Below are positions 1 to 9,269 of a DNA stretch of 64,000 bases, piece by piece. The notes beneath the pieces are model-generated. The model did not search any database. It was not told the origin of the DNA and worked only from the letters and a program-made list of their open reading frames with translations. The DNA comes from CAYRFQ01 sp964423615 (GTDB lineage Bacteria > Planctomycetota > Planctomycetia > Gemmatales > Gemmataceae), in contig CAYRFQ010000035.1 of the NCBI GenBank assembly GCA_964423615.1, forward strand, positions 5,273 through 69,272, read 5' to 3'. Every line of letters begins with the position of its first letter. Positions within the stretch are counted from its first letter, which is position 1. Position numbers and translations under genes: made by a program.

Positions 1-627
1 GATGGAAGGATTACCGCAACCCAGCCTGGTAGAAAGACGAGGACACGGGTCCTCGCCTCGGAGTACAAAGGCAAGCGGTTCAATGCCCCTAATGATTTGG
101 TGATCGACAAGCAAGGGGGGTTCTACTTTACCGATCCGCTCTTCCGAGCGCCGATGCCTTTGCCGCAAGACACGATGGGGGTGTACTACGTGTCAGCGAA
201 AGGGAAAGTCACCCGTGTTATCGAAAGCCTGCCAGCGCCGAACGGGGTCATCCTGTCCCCTGACGAAAAGACCCTCTACATTGTCCCGAGCCGATCCAAG
301 AAGATGATGTCGTATCCCGTGGAGGCTCCTGGAAAACTGGGCGAGGGACGCGTGTTTTGCGAACTCCGGCAGGCCCAAAAAGGCGGCAATAGCGGGGGGG
401 ATGGACTGACCGTGGACGTGAAAGGGAATCTCTACATCACTTCCGGGCTCGGCTTGCAAGTCTTCAGCCCCAAAGGGGAATATCTCGGTGTGATCGAAAT
501 TCCCCAGCGTCCGGCGAACGTGACGTTTGCCGGGAAAAACGGAACGACGTTGTATGTGACGGCGCGAACTGCGGTCTACACTGTGGAGATGCCCATTGGC
601 GGACATCAGTTTGCGAGAGGAAAGTAG
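1..627 (+). CDS. SMP-30/gluconolactonase-like protein, 5' end missing
   Basis: The reading frame is open from the first base of the window, so the start codon lies outside; the 208 visible residues are the C-terminal part. The segment reading RFNAPNDLVID followed by YFTDP is the NxPND metal-site region of SMP-30/gluconolactonase/LRE-like beta-propellers, and the repeats ending in LYIVP, LYITSG and LYVTAR look like later propeller blades. Such proteins hydrolyse lactones, often sugar lactones, with a divalent metal; the substrate here cannot be told. It precedes a DUF1592/DUF1552/DUF1501 gene set on the same strand by 422 bp, so an operon is not evident. A TTG at 97 could be mistaken for a start, but the conserved residues upstream of it show that the protein extends further left. 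Confidence 0.85.
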   Translation, partial: DGRITATQPGRKTRTRVLASEYKGKRFNAPNDLVIDKQGGFYFTDPLFRAPMPLPQDTMGVYYVSAKGKVTRVIESLPAPNGVILSPDEKTLYIVPSRSKKMMSYPVEAPGKLGEGRVFCELRQAQKGGNSGGDGLTVDVKGNLYITSGLGLQVFSPKGEYLGVIEIPQRPANVTFAGKNGTTLYVTARTAVYTVEMPIGGHQFARGK

Positions 628-1049
628 CCGTTGTTGGGTGCCTGCGATTGTGGGTTGGTGGCGGTGTGATCGGAAATTTCCCAGGAAGTTTTTCCATGCA
701 GAAATTTTCTTATTGCATTCAAGAAGAAACATTGAATAATTGATCTTAACAATCGGGGTTGTTGGCTTGAGCCAACAACTTCGAGGATTGCCCCACCTTA
801 TTCTTTCGAAATTGACCACCCCGATTTTGACAAACGCTCCACTACACGGTGACAAGGCTAATCTCGTCGTTTCTGGGCGAAGCTGGGGCGTCGAGTTGGT
901 TGCAGCGATTGTTTACGAGGTCGTCTGGTCGACCCGGAAACTTCGGTACCAGGCCAGAGGCGGAACAGGATTTTCTGAAGCAGTTCGGTCTCGGGTCCGG
1001 TCGCGTCGACCAAGTTAGGCACTGATTCTTTTTTCAGGCACTGAACGAC
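628..1049. other. Intergenic gap with a nested stem-loop
   Basis: No convincing gene is seen. A perfect inverted repeat, GTTGTTGGCT/AGCCAACAAC, lies at 758-779 and sits inside a wider pairing of AATCGGGGT (751-759) with ACCCCGATT (818-826). There is no T-run directly after it, so it is not a textbook intrinsic terminator, although it lies where the upstream gene's transcript would end. Confidence 0.4.
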
Positions 1050-3278
1050 ATGAAACGTACCTATTTTCTGGGCCTGTTTTCTGTCTTGATCCTCGTAGCG
1101 GCTGTCACGTCGTTGGTGCTTTTGGAGGTCGAGCGGACTCGAGCCCAAGGAACCAAACGGTCCGCTGGTCCATCCAAGAGTAAAGTCAAAGCTGACGTTG
1201 CGGGATTCCGGAAGACTGTCGCACCTTTTTTGCAATCGCATTGTACGGAGTGTCATGGCCCCAGAAGGCAGCGGGGAGAGCTGTCCTTGCACGATATCGA
1301 CGGCAGTGTGGCAGGCGGAAACCATCTGGCCAAATGGAAGAGTGTTGCCGAACGGTTGATCCTCAACGAGATGCCGCCCGAGTCGGTAACGAAGCGGCCA
1401 GATACGCGAGAGGCCGCGGCGGTCTTGGCCTGGATCAAGACCGAGTTGGCGAAGGCTGGAGAAACAACCAAAGACGTTGAGCGGAAGTTGTTGTTGCCTG
1501 GTTATGGGAATCGAATCGATCACCAGGCGTTGTTTAGCGGCAAGGTCAAAGGACCTGCTGCGGCACCGCCTCGTGTGTGGCGCATGAGTCCTCAGATTTA
1601 CACGGCCTCGCTTCCTCGTATCACTCGAAATCGCCGTCTTCTCAACGATCGAAACGGTAAGTTCGCACAGCCGTTTTCCGTCTCTTCGGCGGAAGGCTTC
1701 AAAGATTATGCGGCGTTGTACGTCATCGATGAGCCGACGCTCGATCAACTTATCCGAAATGCCAAGTTGGTGGTCGAAGCTCAGGTATCGAAAAAGACAA
1801 ACCGGTGGAGGTACATCAAAGAGTTTCAGCCGCTCGTGGATCCCAAACACGAGCCGACTGACGAAGAGATTCAGGCAGCGATCGGGTTTCAATTTCAAAT
1901 GGCGTTGCTCCGCGAGCCCACAAAGTCGGAGATGGCTCGAATGACCAAGCTGTTCGACAAAAATGTCAAGAACGCCGGACAAGTTGTCGGAGCGAAGACG
2001 ACGTTGGCGACGGTGTTGCTCCTTCCGGAAGCGCTCTATCGTTTTGAGAAGGGAACCGGGCCGGTGGATAAGTACGGTCGCCGGATGTTATCGCCGCGTG
2101 AGTTGGCTTATGCGATTGCGTTCGCACTGACGGACGATTCACCCGATGCAGAACTCCTCAAGGCAGCCGAATCCGGAAAGCTCGGGAGCCGGGAAGACGT
2201 CCGACGCGAAGTCACCCGGATTTTGAATGACAAGAAGATCGACAAACCTCGCATCATGCGTTTTTTCGAGGAGTTCTTCGAGTTCCTGGCGGTGTTGGAG
2301 ATTTTCAAGGACGTGACCCGAGGGCAATGGCGTCCGGAGATTCTCGTCAGCGATACGCGGCGTTTGATTCAATATATCCTTGATCGCGACCAGAACGTTT
2401 TGAAGGAACTGCTGACCACGAACAAGAGTTTCGTGAACTATTCCGAGGATCGGAGGGGAAAACCGCAACCGGCCAGGATCGCCAACAAGCCTGGTCGGCG
2501 GCAGAAAGTCCGTCAGATGGAAATCCACGACTTGTATGGGTTGCCGGAGGATTGGAAATGGAATCCCAAACAACCCATCGAATTGCCCGGTGAGGAGCGA
2601 GCTGGGATCCTGACGCAACCGGCGTGGTTGGCAGCGTTCGCGACGAATAACGAGAATCATGCTATCCGACGTGGGAAGTGGGTACGGGAACGGCTTCTCG
2701 GCGGAGTGGTGCCTGACCTGCCGATTACGGTCGACGCTCAACTCCCGCATGCTCCCGAACAGACGCTTCGGCAGCGGATGGCCATTACCGAGCAAGCGTA
2801 TTGCTGGCAGTGCCATCAAAAAATGAATCCTCTCGGTTTGTCGTTCGAAAATTTCGATCATTTGGGACGTCATCGTACCAAGGAACCTGTGGTCGATCTG
2901 ATCGCGACTCGTGAAGCGGACAAGAACAAAAAACGACGCGGACGAAACGGGCAACCTCCTCCGCCGATCTACAAGGAGGTTCCTGTCGATGCGAGCGGGT
3001 TGATCGAATTCAGCGGTGACACGAAGCTCGATGGTTCGGTAAAAAACGCGGTGCAGATGATCAAGAACATGGCGGACTCGCCGAAGGTGCGACAAGTGTT
3101 CGTCCGACATGCCTTTCGCTATTGGATGGGACGAAATGAACTGTTGTCCGATTCACCGAGTTTGATCGCCGCCGATCAAGCGTACGTCCGAAGTGGTGGG
3201 AGCATGAAGGCTCTCATCACGGAATTGTTGGCGAGTGATTCGTTTTTGTATCGGCAAGCCACGGGGTCAAACAAGTAA
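1050..3278 (+). CDS. DUF1592/DUF1588/DUF1585 protein with heme-binding motifs
   Basis: A 742-residue exported or membrane-tethered protein: residues 5-25 are a hydrophobic signal/anchor (YFLGLFSVLILVAAV). Residues about 50-80 hold a cytochrome-c-type motif (CTECHGP) as in planctomycete PSCyt proteins. The middle (about 340-440, beginning LSPRELAYAIAFALT) matches DUF1592. Residues about 515-620 are DUF1588, including a second CxxCH (CWQCHQKMNPLG) and the typical FENFDHLGR. The C-terminus (about 660-740) is DUF1585, ending near LLASDSFLYR. Families with this order are abundant in planctomycetes and normally sit next to a DUF1552 gene, as here (58 bp downstream). The biochemical role is unknown; two CxxCH sites suggest covalent heme and redox activity in the periplasm. 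The ATG at 1050 is chosen because the signal segment follows directly; no strong ribosome site is visible. Confidence 0.88.
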   Translation: MKRTYFLGLFSVLILVAAVTSLVLLEVERTRAQGTKRSAGPSKSKVKADVAGFRKTVAPFLQSHCTECHGPRRQRGELSLHDIDGSVAGGNHLAKWKSVAERLILNEMPPESVTKRPDTREAAAVLAWIKTELAKAGETTKDVERKLLLPGYGNRIDHQALFSGKVKGPAAAPPRVWRMSPQIYTASLPRITRNRRLLNDRNGKFAQPFSVSSAEGFKDYAALYVIDEPTLDQLIRNAKLVVEAQVSKKTNRWRYIKEFQPLVDPKHEPTDEEIQAAIGFQFQMALLREPTKSEMARMTKLFDKNVKNAGQVVGAKTTLATVLLLPEALYRFEKGTGPVDKYGRRMLSPRELAYAIAFALTDDSPDAELLKAAESGKLGSREDVRREVTRILNDKKIDKPRIMRFFEEFFEFLAVLEIFKDVTRGQWRPEILVSDTRRLIQYILDRDQNVLKELLTTNKSFVNYSEDRRGKPQPARIANKPGRRQKVRQMEIHDLYGLPEDWKWNPKQPIELPGEERAGILTQPAWLAAFATNNENHAIRRGKWVRERLLGGVVPDLPITVDAQLPHAPEQTLRQRMAITEQAYCWQCHQKMNPLGLSFENFDHLGRHRTKEPVVDLIATREADKNKKRRGRNGQPPPPIYKEVPVDASGLIEFSGDTKLDGSVKNAVQMIKNMADSPKVRQVFVRHAFRYWMGRNELLSDSPSLIAADQAYVRSGGSMKALITELLASDSFLYRQATGSNK

Positions 3279-3336
3279 CTGAAACAGAAATCGACTGAAA
3301 CAATTCAAGCCTTCCTTGGTTTTAAGGAGTTCGAAG

Positions 3337-4722
3337 ATGGCAATCAATCGACGCGATGCTCTCAAAGGCGTGTCCCTCGGGGCCGGGACGATGGTCTTGG
3401 CTCCGTTGGTCCAGAAACTCGAAGCCCACGCGGCTGGTCGTGCCCAATCGCCCAAACGGTTTTTGTTTGTCGTGGAAGGCAACGGTCTTCCCTGGCAGCA
3501 AATCCAACCGGTGGGCATCAATCGTTCGAGACGGACGAGCGATCGCAACCAGCTTGTGAACATGCCGTTGGGTGAGCATGCGTTGCCGCAAGCCCTCGAA
3601 CCGATCAATGCTTGGAAGGATAAAGTGACGATCGTGCAGGGGTTGTCGGGTCGTATTTGCGGTGGTGGGCACTCGAACAACTTCGGTGCGTTGGGCGTTT
3701 ACGACTCCCAGGGTGGTGTGGGCCACTGCGGCACGCCTGTGGGAGAAACGATCGACGTAGCCCTTGGGAAGAAACTTGGTGGCATCTTCAAACAAGTTGG
3801 TCTGGGCATGGTCGACCGTCGCGACGCCACCGTCGTCTACAATTGCTCGGCTTGGGATCGCGGCAAGCCGATGCCGACGCAGACCCGACCCAACCTGGCT
3901 TATGGCAGTCTGTTCGGCAGCGTCGCTGGAGGGGCCGCGCAGCAAGAGTTTACGGCACAGTCGAACATGCTCGACTATCTGCGTGACGACATCCAACGAC
4001 TCGAGCGGACAGCGACGGCCTCGGAGCGAGAGATATTGCAATCGCACGTTCACGCCCTGGAAGCGATGGGTGATCGTCAGAGCCGATTGAACGAAATCCA
4101 AAATACCCTGCGGCGGCATGCCCCGGTCGTGAATAACAAGTACACGTCGAACGTGGAAACGGATCGCCTCGACGCTCAGTTCGACATCGCGGCGGCAACG
4201 CTCATATCGGGGTTGACGAACGTCGTGACGATTGCATCTGGTGCTGGGGATCCCTACTTTAGCGTGCGTTTCACTGGTCTGGGGATCAATCTGGGCAAAC
4301 ACGGAATTGGTCACGGGAACGGCTACAACGGAAAGTCGGCCGCTGAGTTGGGGACGACGATTCGGCGTTTCCACTTCGAGTTGATTGCTCGGTTGATGCA
4401 GAAACTGCAAGCGGTTCCCGAAGGCAACGGAACGATGCTGGACAACACTCTCATCGTGTATCTCAGTGACGCCGCTGAAGGCCACCACAGCCGCTGTTGG
4501 GAATGGCCCTTCGTTCTCGTGGGGAACCTCGGCGGTGCTTTGAACGCAGGTCGTTACATCGAGTATCCCTATTGGGGATTGCAGGGGCACCGCGAAATCG
4601 GAAACCTTTACACGACGTTCCTGCACGCCGTTGGTGATCGTCGCAACTACTTCGGCGTCAAAGAGCCAAATCTTCGCCACCTCGACCAAGACGGACCGTT
4701 GTCGGAATTGTTGCGGTCGTGA
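3337..4722 (+). CDS. DUF1552 family secreted protein
   Basis: 461 residues. The start at 3337 is preceded by AAGGAG (3324-3329) at good spacing. The N-terminus MAINRRDALKGVSLGAG resembles a twin-arginine-type export signal. The body matches the DUF1552 family (FVVEGNGLPW near the start; IVQGLSGRICGGGHSNNFGAL; GHGNGYNGK; LIVYLSDAAEGHHS near the end). DUF1552 proteins resemble DUF1501/sulfatase-like alkaline-phosphatase folds and are usually encoded directly after a DUF1592 protein; co-transcription with the gene ending at 3278 is likely. The function is unknown, and an enzymatic role on an extracytoplasmic substrate is inference. Confidence 0.87.
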   Translation: MAINRRDALKGVSLGAGTMVLAPLVQKLEAHAAGRAQSPKRFLFVVEGNGLPWQQIQPVGINRSRRTSDRNQLVNMPLGEHALPQALEPINAWKDKVTIVQGLSGRICGGGHSNNFGALGVYDSQGGVGHCGTPVGETIDVALGKKLGGIFKQVGLGMVDRRDATVVYNCSAWDRGKPMPTQTRPNLAYGSLFGSVAGGAAQQEFTAQSNMLDYLRDDIQRLERTATASEREILQSHVHALEAMGDRQSRLNEIQNTLRRHAPVVNNKYTSNVETDRLDAQFDIAAATLISGLTNVVTIASGAGDPYFSVRFTGLGINLGKHGIGHGNGYNGKSAAELGTTIRRFHFELIARLMQKLQAVPEGNGTMLDNTLIVYLSDAAEGHHSRCWEWPFVLVGNLGGALNAGRYIEYPYWGLQGHREIGNLYTTFLHAVGDRRNYFGVKEPNLRHLDQDGPLSELLRS

Positions 4723-5005
4723 GAGAATTCTGTGTGAGTGGGTTGGCGTTTCGAATGTCTCGACCCAAACGAAAAGGTGGTGGACGGAATGAGGTGGGCA
4801 CCTGAGAACATGGAGTGCATCGGTTGATCGGTCCATGTCGACTGTTCGTTTGTTGGTCGGGTGCGGCGAGTCGTATGGCTGTGATGGTATATCCGACCAA
4901 CCTGAGTTCAAGGTCAATCGACGTTGGCTTTTGCCGCTTCGATTGTGTAGATTTGTAACCAGTCTTGTTCGATCCACGACCGTGTTGACAGGGGGGAAGA
5001 ATATC

Positions 5006-6457
5006 ATGCTCACGATGACAGCAGGCAAAAAGTCGCGGACGTGTGACGGGTTGTCCCGGCGAAATTTCTTGCGAGTTGGGACATTGGGTCTCGGTGGGCT
5101 GACATTGGCAGACCTGTTGGCCCTCGATGGTCGAGCCGCCCAGCGAAGCATTCTACGTGACAAGTCGGTTGTCTTTCTCTATTTGGCTGGTGGCCCTTCC
5201 CAACTCGAAACGTTCGATCCAAAACCCGATGCCCCGGTCGAGATTCGGAGCATGACGGGTGAAATCCAAACTCGTCTGCCTGGTGTGTTGTTCGGTGGGT
5301 CGTTCCCGAAGCTCGCGGCAATGGCCGACAAGCTCGCCATTGTGCGTTCGTTCGTGCACGGCAACGGCAACCACGACGGCGGTAAAAAGTTGTTTGGCGT
5401 CGAACGATCGACGGCGTTGAGTGCCGTTTATTCTCGGATGTTGGGAGCTACCGACGCGGAGACTGGGATGATGTCGACCGCTTTCCTTTCTCCCCAATCC
5501 GTTGGGTTCGACAACAGCGGCATCCAAAGGCAATTCCGTTTCTATTACACGGGAATTTCGCCTACCGGTCCGCTTGGTAGTTTGCATGCTCCGTTTCATC
5601 CCTCTTCGCAAGACGGACGGTCGGTGAGCCGTGAGGGTTTGCTCTCGGACATGCAACTCCGCACGCCGTTGGAGCGCCTGGAAGATCGACGCTTGTTGCT
5701 CGAAGAATTGAGCAACCTCCAACGAAACGTCGATCACGCCACATCTGCGGGAGTGACGGAACTGCGGACACAGGCGTTTGACGTTTTGCAGCGTGGCGTT
5801 CGAGAGGCGTTCGACCTTTCGCGAGAAGACCCTCGCTTGATAAATTGCTACGACACGAGTTCGTTCCGCACTCCGGCTGGCCTCATTCGCCAAGAGCGTA
5901 ACGGCAAAATGACCGCTCAGTCGCAATCGGTGCTCGGGAAGCAACTGCTGCTGGCACGGCGGTTGTGCGAAGCTGGATGTCGTTTTGTTACGGTGGGAAT
6001 GAACGATTGGGACATGCATGGCAACTACAACAGCTATCCCATTCCGGAAGGAATGGCGTTGATGGGCGGTGCCCTCGACAAAGCGGTGTCGGCGTTTCTG
6101 GCGGACATCGAACAACGTGGGTTGTCGGAGAAAATTCTGCTTGTCATGACGGGGGAGATGGGCCGCACGCCTCGAATCACCAACGACCGAGCCACCCAAC
6201 GCCCGGGCCGGAATCACTGGGCTCGTTTGGGTTCGCTCGTTCTTGCCGGAGGTGGGTTGACGATGGGCCAAGTCATTGGTCGATCGGATCGTCAAGCGGG
6301 GACTCCGGTCACCGAACCGGTCCGTCCGGAAAACCTGATCTCCACTATCACTCATACGCTGTTCGACATGGGACAAGTTCGTGTCACGCGGGGTTTGCCG
6401 AATGGGCTTGTGCAAGCCGTTAGTGCTGCACCCGTGATTCGGGAGTTGATGGGGTAG
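5006..6457 (+). CDS. DUF1501 family protein, Tat-type signal
   Basis: 483 residues. The ATG at 5006 is preferred because GGGGGGAAG lies at 4991-4999 and because it places the export signal (LSRRNFLRVGTLGLGG) near the N-terminus, typical of DUF1501. The domain is supported by VVFLYLAGGPSQLETFDPKP, the mid-protein LLLARRLCEAGCRFVTV, and MTGEMGRTPRI with GRNHW near the C-terminus, residues of the sulfatase-like metal-binding fold. DUF1501 proteins are very numerous in planctomycetes and usually pair with DUF1549/DUF1553 cytochromes; here the neighbour is the DUF1592/DUF1552 pair instead. The last 38 bp overlap the end of the convergent gene at 6420-7019. Confidence 0.87.
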   Translation: MLTMTAGKKSRTCDGLSRRNFLRVGTLGLGGLTLADLLALDGRAAQRSILRDKSVVFLYLAGGPSQLETFDPKPDAPVEIRSMTGEIQTRLPGVLFGGSFPKLAAMADKLAIVRSFVHGNGNHDGGKKLFGVERSTALSAVYSRMLGATDAETGMMSTAFLSPQSVGFDNSGIQRQFRFYYTGISPTGPLGSLHAPFHPSSQDGRSVSREGLLSDMQLRTPLERLEDRRLLLEELSNLQRNVDHATSAGVTELRTQAFDVLQRGVREAFDLSREDPRLINCYDTSSFRTPAGLIRQERNGKMTAQSQSVLGKQLLLARRLCEAGCRFVTVGMNDWDMHGNYNSYPIPEGMALMGGALDKAVSAFLADIEQRGLSEKILLVMTGEMGRTPRITNDRATQRPGRNHWARLGSLVLAGGGLTMGQVIGRSDRQAGTPVTEPVRPENLISTITHTLFDMGQVRVTRGLPNGLVQAVSAAPVIRELMG

Positions 6458-7019
6458 GCTGCTGCATGGCGAGCAGGGAGCGAACCAACTGCGACAGGAT
6501 GATCGAGATCTCTCTGTTGGTTTTTGTGACCGATGCCATCCAGGTAAGTAACGTCCGGCAGGAGTCATCGACCACGGCAGCGAGTTCCAAGCCCGCGTAA
6601 TACGATGTTTGCTGGATGAAAAGACCGTGGGCACTGGCCACGCCGACCAACCGAACCAAGTCTCTTTTGCGTTCCTTGACCGAGACCAAAATGTCTACGA
6701 ACTCGGAGTTCGGGCTGTCAGGGTGCACCAGAACCGTAACGGTTGGACGGATTCCACGTTTTTTGTCCACGACAAACAACATCGAATGGGAGAGATCGCG
6801 TTCCGCTATCCTGAGAAATGGGAACTGCAAGGTCTGACCGGGGTAGAGGGGTAGTCGTTGTCGGATCATCCATTCTGGGGTTCTTGTGTTTCCGCGAATG
6901 AGGATCTGGCCGATCTTGGCACTTCGCTTTTGTGTTGCGGCAGGTTTCTTCGCGGCGTCAGCAACACTGAGCGAGGGAGTGATCAGAAACATAACAAGAA
7001 TCAAAAGTGATCTTGGCAT
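6420..7019 (-). CDS. Small secreted POTRA-like domain protein
   Basis: 199 residues. The start at 7019 (MPRSLLILVMFLITPSLSVADA) gives a signal peptide with a ribosome site AAGGAA just upstream; a longer N-terminal extension would hide that signal. After cleavage, residues about 35-110 contain GQILIRGNTRTPEWMIRQRL, then LYPGQ and PTVTVLV, the beta-alpha-alpha-beta-beta pattern of a POTRA domain as in BamA/TamA/ShlB. No beta-barrel follows, so this is a stand-alone POTRA-type protein, presumably periplasmic. The C-terminal 80 residues are unassigned. Its 3' end overlaps the DUF1501 gene tail-to-tail by 38 bp. A role in outer-membrane assembly is only inference. Confidence 0.62.
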   Translation of the reverse strand: MPRSLLILVMFLITPSLSVADAAKKPAATQKRSAKIGQILIRGNTRTPEWMIRQRLPLYPGQTLQFPFLRIAERDLSHSMLFVVDKKRGIRPTVTVLVHPDSPNSEFVDILVSVKERKRDLVRLVGVASAHGLFIQQTSYYAGLELAAVVDDSCRTLLTWMASVTKTNREISIILSQLVRSLLAMQQPTPSTPESRVQH

Positions 7020-7569
7020 ACTCTGTTCCTTATTCGGTAGGAAAGAGTTGTAAGTAGTCCGACTGAACAAAAACGGAACTTGTTGAGACCTGCGCGGCTA
7101 ATGAATCCAAGTAGCCGGCACACGGGGAATGGAAAAGAAATGCTTGTCCGGTTCGTGGGTATACGCGGCTGGCGTGTACCTTGGTCTTGGCCGAGCTTTC
7201 GAAGTATTACCCCAGCATGATTAATTGTCACATGAGTTAGCTCCCAAAGGACAACAAAACCGTTTGTTTCGCAATTTGCACGTGAGAATTAATTGTGCCG
7301 GGGTAATATCTCTGAAGACGCGGTGTCGACACTGCGAACGGGAATGCCTCTGTCCAAGAGGTTGTCCGGTTTTTGCCTACTGAACGCGTTTCTATGGGCC
7401 GGAGCCGAGATTTACTCCTCCGAGTGATCTGGGTTTGCCAAGCGTAGATGTGAGTGCGAGGTAACGACTTATCTGCAACGGGAACGGCTTGAGTGTACAA
7501 GTTCTTGGTATGAAGAATGGTCCCCGCCATCGGCGGCAACGGGTGAATCGGTCCGGCCCTTGGAGACGA
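7020..7569. other. Gap carrying MITE copy A1 and a short shared repeat
   Basis: No gene is recognised. The gap holds the 102-bp MITE (7206-7307) and, at 7138-7155, an 18-bp stretch starting AAATGCTTGTCC that recurs at 24257-24274. A TACGCGGCTGGCGTGTACC stretch at 7162-7180 resembles the hairpin ACACGCG/CGCGTGT immediately right of MITE copy A2. The segment looks like repeat-derived DNA between two minus-strand genes. Confidence 0.5.
7206..7307. mobile_element. MITE-like element, family A copy 1
   Basis: A 102-bp unit with terminal inverted repeats (left ATTACCCCAGC, right GCCGGGGTAAT) continuing through AATTAATT-type sequence for about 20 bp on each side. The copy at 10740-10841 is the same length with six mismatches. 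Both copies are bounded by TA on each side, as expected for a TA target duplication of IS630/Tc1-type transposition. It has no coding capacity. The mechanism is inferred from the ends and flanks. Confidence 0.7.
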
Positions 7570-9189
7570 TCATGATAACCACCAGATTATCATTACCGCT
7601 ACTGCACTCAGAAGACTGAGCCCGAGGATAATCACAAGTGCCCATTGGATGAAAAACCACCGGATGTGGGCAATTCGAGGCAACTCCTCCACAGTTGGCC
7701 GAAGACTATCAAAGGGGAGGCCTTCCCACAACTCTCGCAGGTTCCTGTTGGGATCGTGTTCTACCCGGTTGGGGCAGTCCAGGAGCATCGTCGCGCGATC
7801 TTCCGGCTGGAACGCTGGCCACTCGGGAAGCAAGGGATTGTTGGGATCGCCGTCGCGAACAAACGCGATCCACGCATCTTGAATCGCGTAGGAAAGACAC
7901 TCCCGCTCGGAACCGGTGCCGACCATGTACTGCTGCCCGGGAGCGTCCAGGTTTCCGAACAAGAGAGACTCATCCACGGCATGGAAAGCCCCAAGCGAGC
8001 CATTCCGCACCGGACTCTGCCATGTGACGAGGTACATCCGAGTATCGTCTCTGTGACGGGCTTGGGCCTCCGCCAGACGGATCTGCGGCAACCAGAATAG
8101 TGCGTCGCCAAGGATGGCCATCGTTCTCTGACCCCAGTTAAGTGACGGACGAACTTCGCGGTACATTTGGCGAACCACATGGGGATCTAGCCCAAGTTGG
8201 CGTAACCAGGAGTTGAGCGCGCGGGGGGGAATCCAAGGGAGAATCGGATTGTACAAACTCCAAAGGCGGACTTCATCCAAAGTCGTTCCTGTCAACAGGG
8301 CGACGTCCTCAGCCTTTCCTTTCTCGATGGCACTCAGCGGTGGTTCCGGTAGCACATCCCCATCCACCACCGGCCCGAACATCATTTCGCCGAGAAAGTC
8401 AGCTCCCTCGAGGAGTGTCTCTTGTGCCTGCAATAAGTGCTCAGTAGGACAGTTCAGGAGATCTTGCCCCCCTCCCAAATTGGCTGTTCGAAGAAAGGCA
8501 GAGGAAACACGCTCGGCAAAGTCAACGGACCGAACTAGGCTGGGTGCTCCACTCATGCAGATCGCCCTGTGAAACAATCCTTTTGCCTCCGGACACGCGA
8601 GCAAACAGCTGACGCTGATAGCGCCGGCTGACTCTCCACAGATAGTCACGTTATTTGGATCCCCTCCAAACGCCGTAATGTTGTCGCGAACCCACTTGAG
8701 GGCCGCGATTTGGTCTAACAAGCCCAAGTTCGCGGTCCGAGCATACTCTGACCGACTGGAATGATAGAATCCGAAGATCCCCAACCGGTAATTGATGGTT
8801 ACCAGTACGATCTGGCCACGTTGGACCAAGCGAGATCCCTCGTAAGATTGCCAGCGACCGGACCCGATAATAAAGGCACCGCCATGAATCCAGACAAGGA
8901 CAGGGCGACCTGGCCCTTTAAGACTCGGGGTCCACACGTTGAGGTAGAGGCAATCCTCACTCCCTGGTGCAAGGACTTCCCCCCACATGTAATCCAAGGG
9001 ATCGGGATTCTGAGCACATGCGGGTTGGAACCGACTACAATCCAACTCACCATCCCACGGGTCAACAGGCTCTGGTGGTTTGAACCGAAGATCTCCGATC
9101 GGAGGCTTCGCGAACGGAATTCCCCGAAAGATGAGCGGGTTGCACCCAACGCCCACCTGACCTTGAGTTGTTTCAACGACCACAGACAT
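7570..9189 (-). CDS. Type B carboxylesterase with C-terminal membrane anchor
   Basis: 539 residues, ATG at 9189 preceded by AGAGGA. The alpha/beta-hydrolase family is clear: the N-terminus FRGIPFAKPPIGDLRF, the segment EDCLYLNVWTP, the oxyanion region VWIHGGAF, and the nucleophile elbow GESAGAIS (Ser about residue 190). The family cleaves carboxylic esters with a Ser-Glu/Asp-His triad. Unusually, no N-terminal signal peptide is visible, while the last 29 residues (WFFIQWALVIILGLSLLSAV onward) form one strong membrane helix with a one-residue tail. The sequence therefore suggests a tail-anchored enzyme facing the cytoplasm, unlike the secreted forms common in the family. The next minus-strand gene upstream ends 81 bp away. 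Confidence 0.88.
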   Translation of the reverse strand: MSVVVETTQGQVGVGCNPLIFRGIPFAKPPIGDLRFKPPEPVDPWDGELDCSRFQPACAQNPDPLDYMWGEVLAPGSEDCLYLNVWTPSLKGPGRPVLVWIHGGAFIIGSGRWQSYEGSRLVQRGQIVLVTINYRLGIFGFYHSSRSEYARTANLGLLDQIAALKWVRDNITAFGGDPNNVTICGESAGAISVSCLLACPEAKGLFHRAICMSGAPSLVRSVDFAERVSSAFLRTANLGGGQDLLNCPTEHLLQAQETLLEGADFLGEMMFGPVVDGDVLPEPPLSAIEKGKAEDVALLTGTTLDEVRLWSLYNPILPWIPPRALNSWLRQLGLDPHVVRQMYREVRPSLNWGQRTMAILGDALFWLPQIRLAEAQARHRDDTRMYLVTWQSPVRNGSLGAFHAVDESLLFGNLDAPGQQYMVGTGSERECLSYAIQDAWIAFVRDGDPNNPLLPEWPAFQPEDRATMLLDCPNRVEHDPNRNLRELWEGLPFDSLRPTVEELPRIAHIRWFFIQWALVIILGLSLLSAVAVMIIWWLS

Positions 9190-9269
9190 CCAGTGCGTCC
9201 TCTTATGCTGAACGACCCAGCCCTGCAGTCAATCCGCACGGGCACAGTCGCTGATCTCGAAGGTGAATG

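Noticed and set aside
3322..5163. Long minus-strand open frame (613 codons) opposite the DUF1552 and DUF1501 genes
   Set aside because: It mirrors well-supported genes, has no domain or signal, and is rich in Arg/His/Val typical of antisense frames in this composition.
5153..6634. 493-codon minus-strand frame opposite DUF1501
   Set aside because: Antisense shadow of a recognised gene, with no domain.
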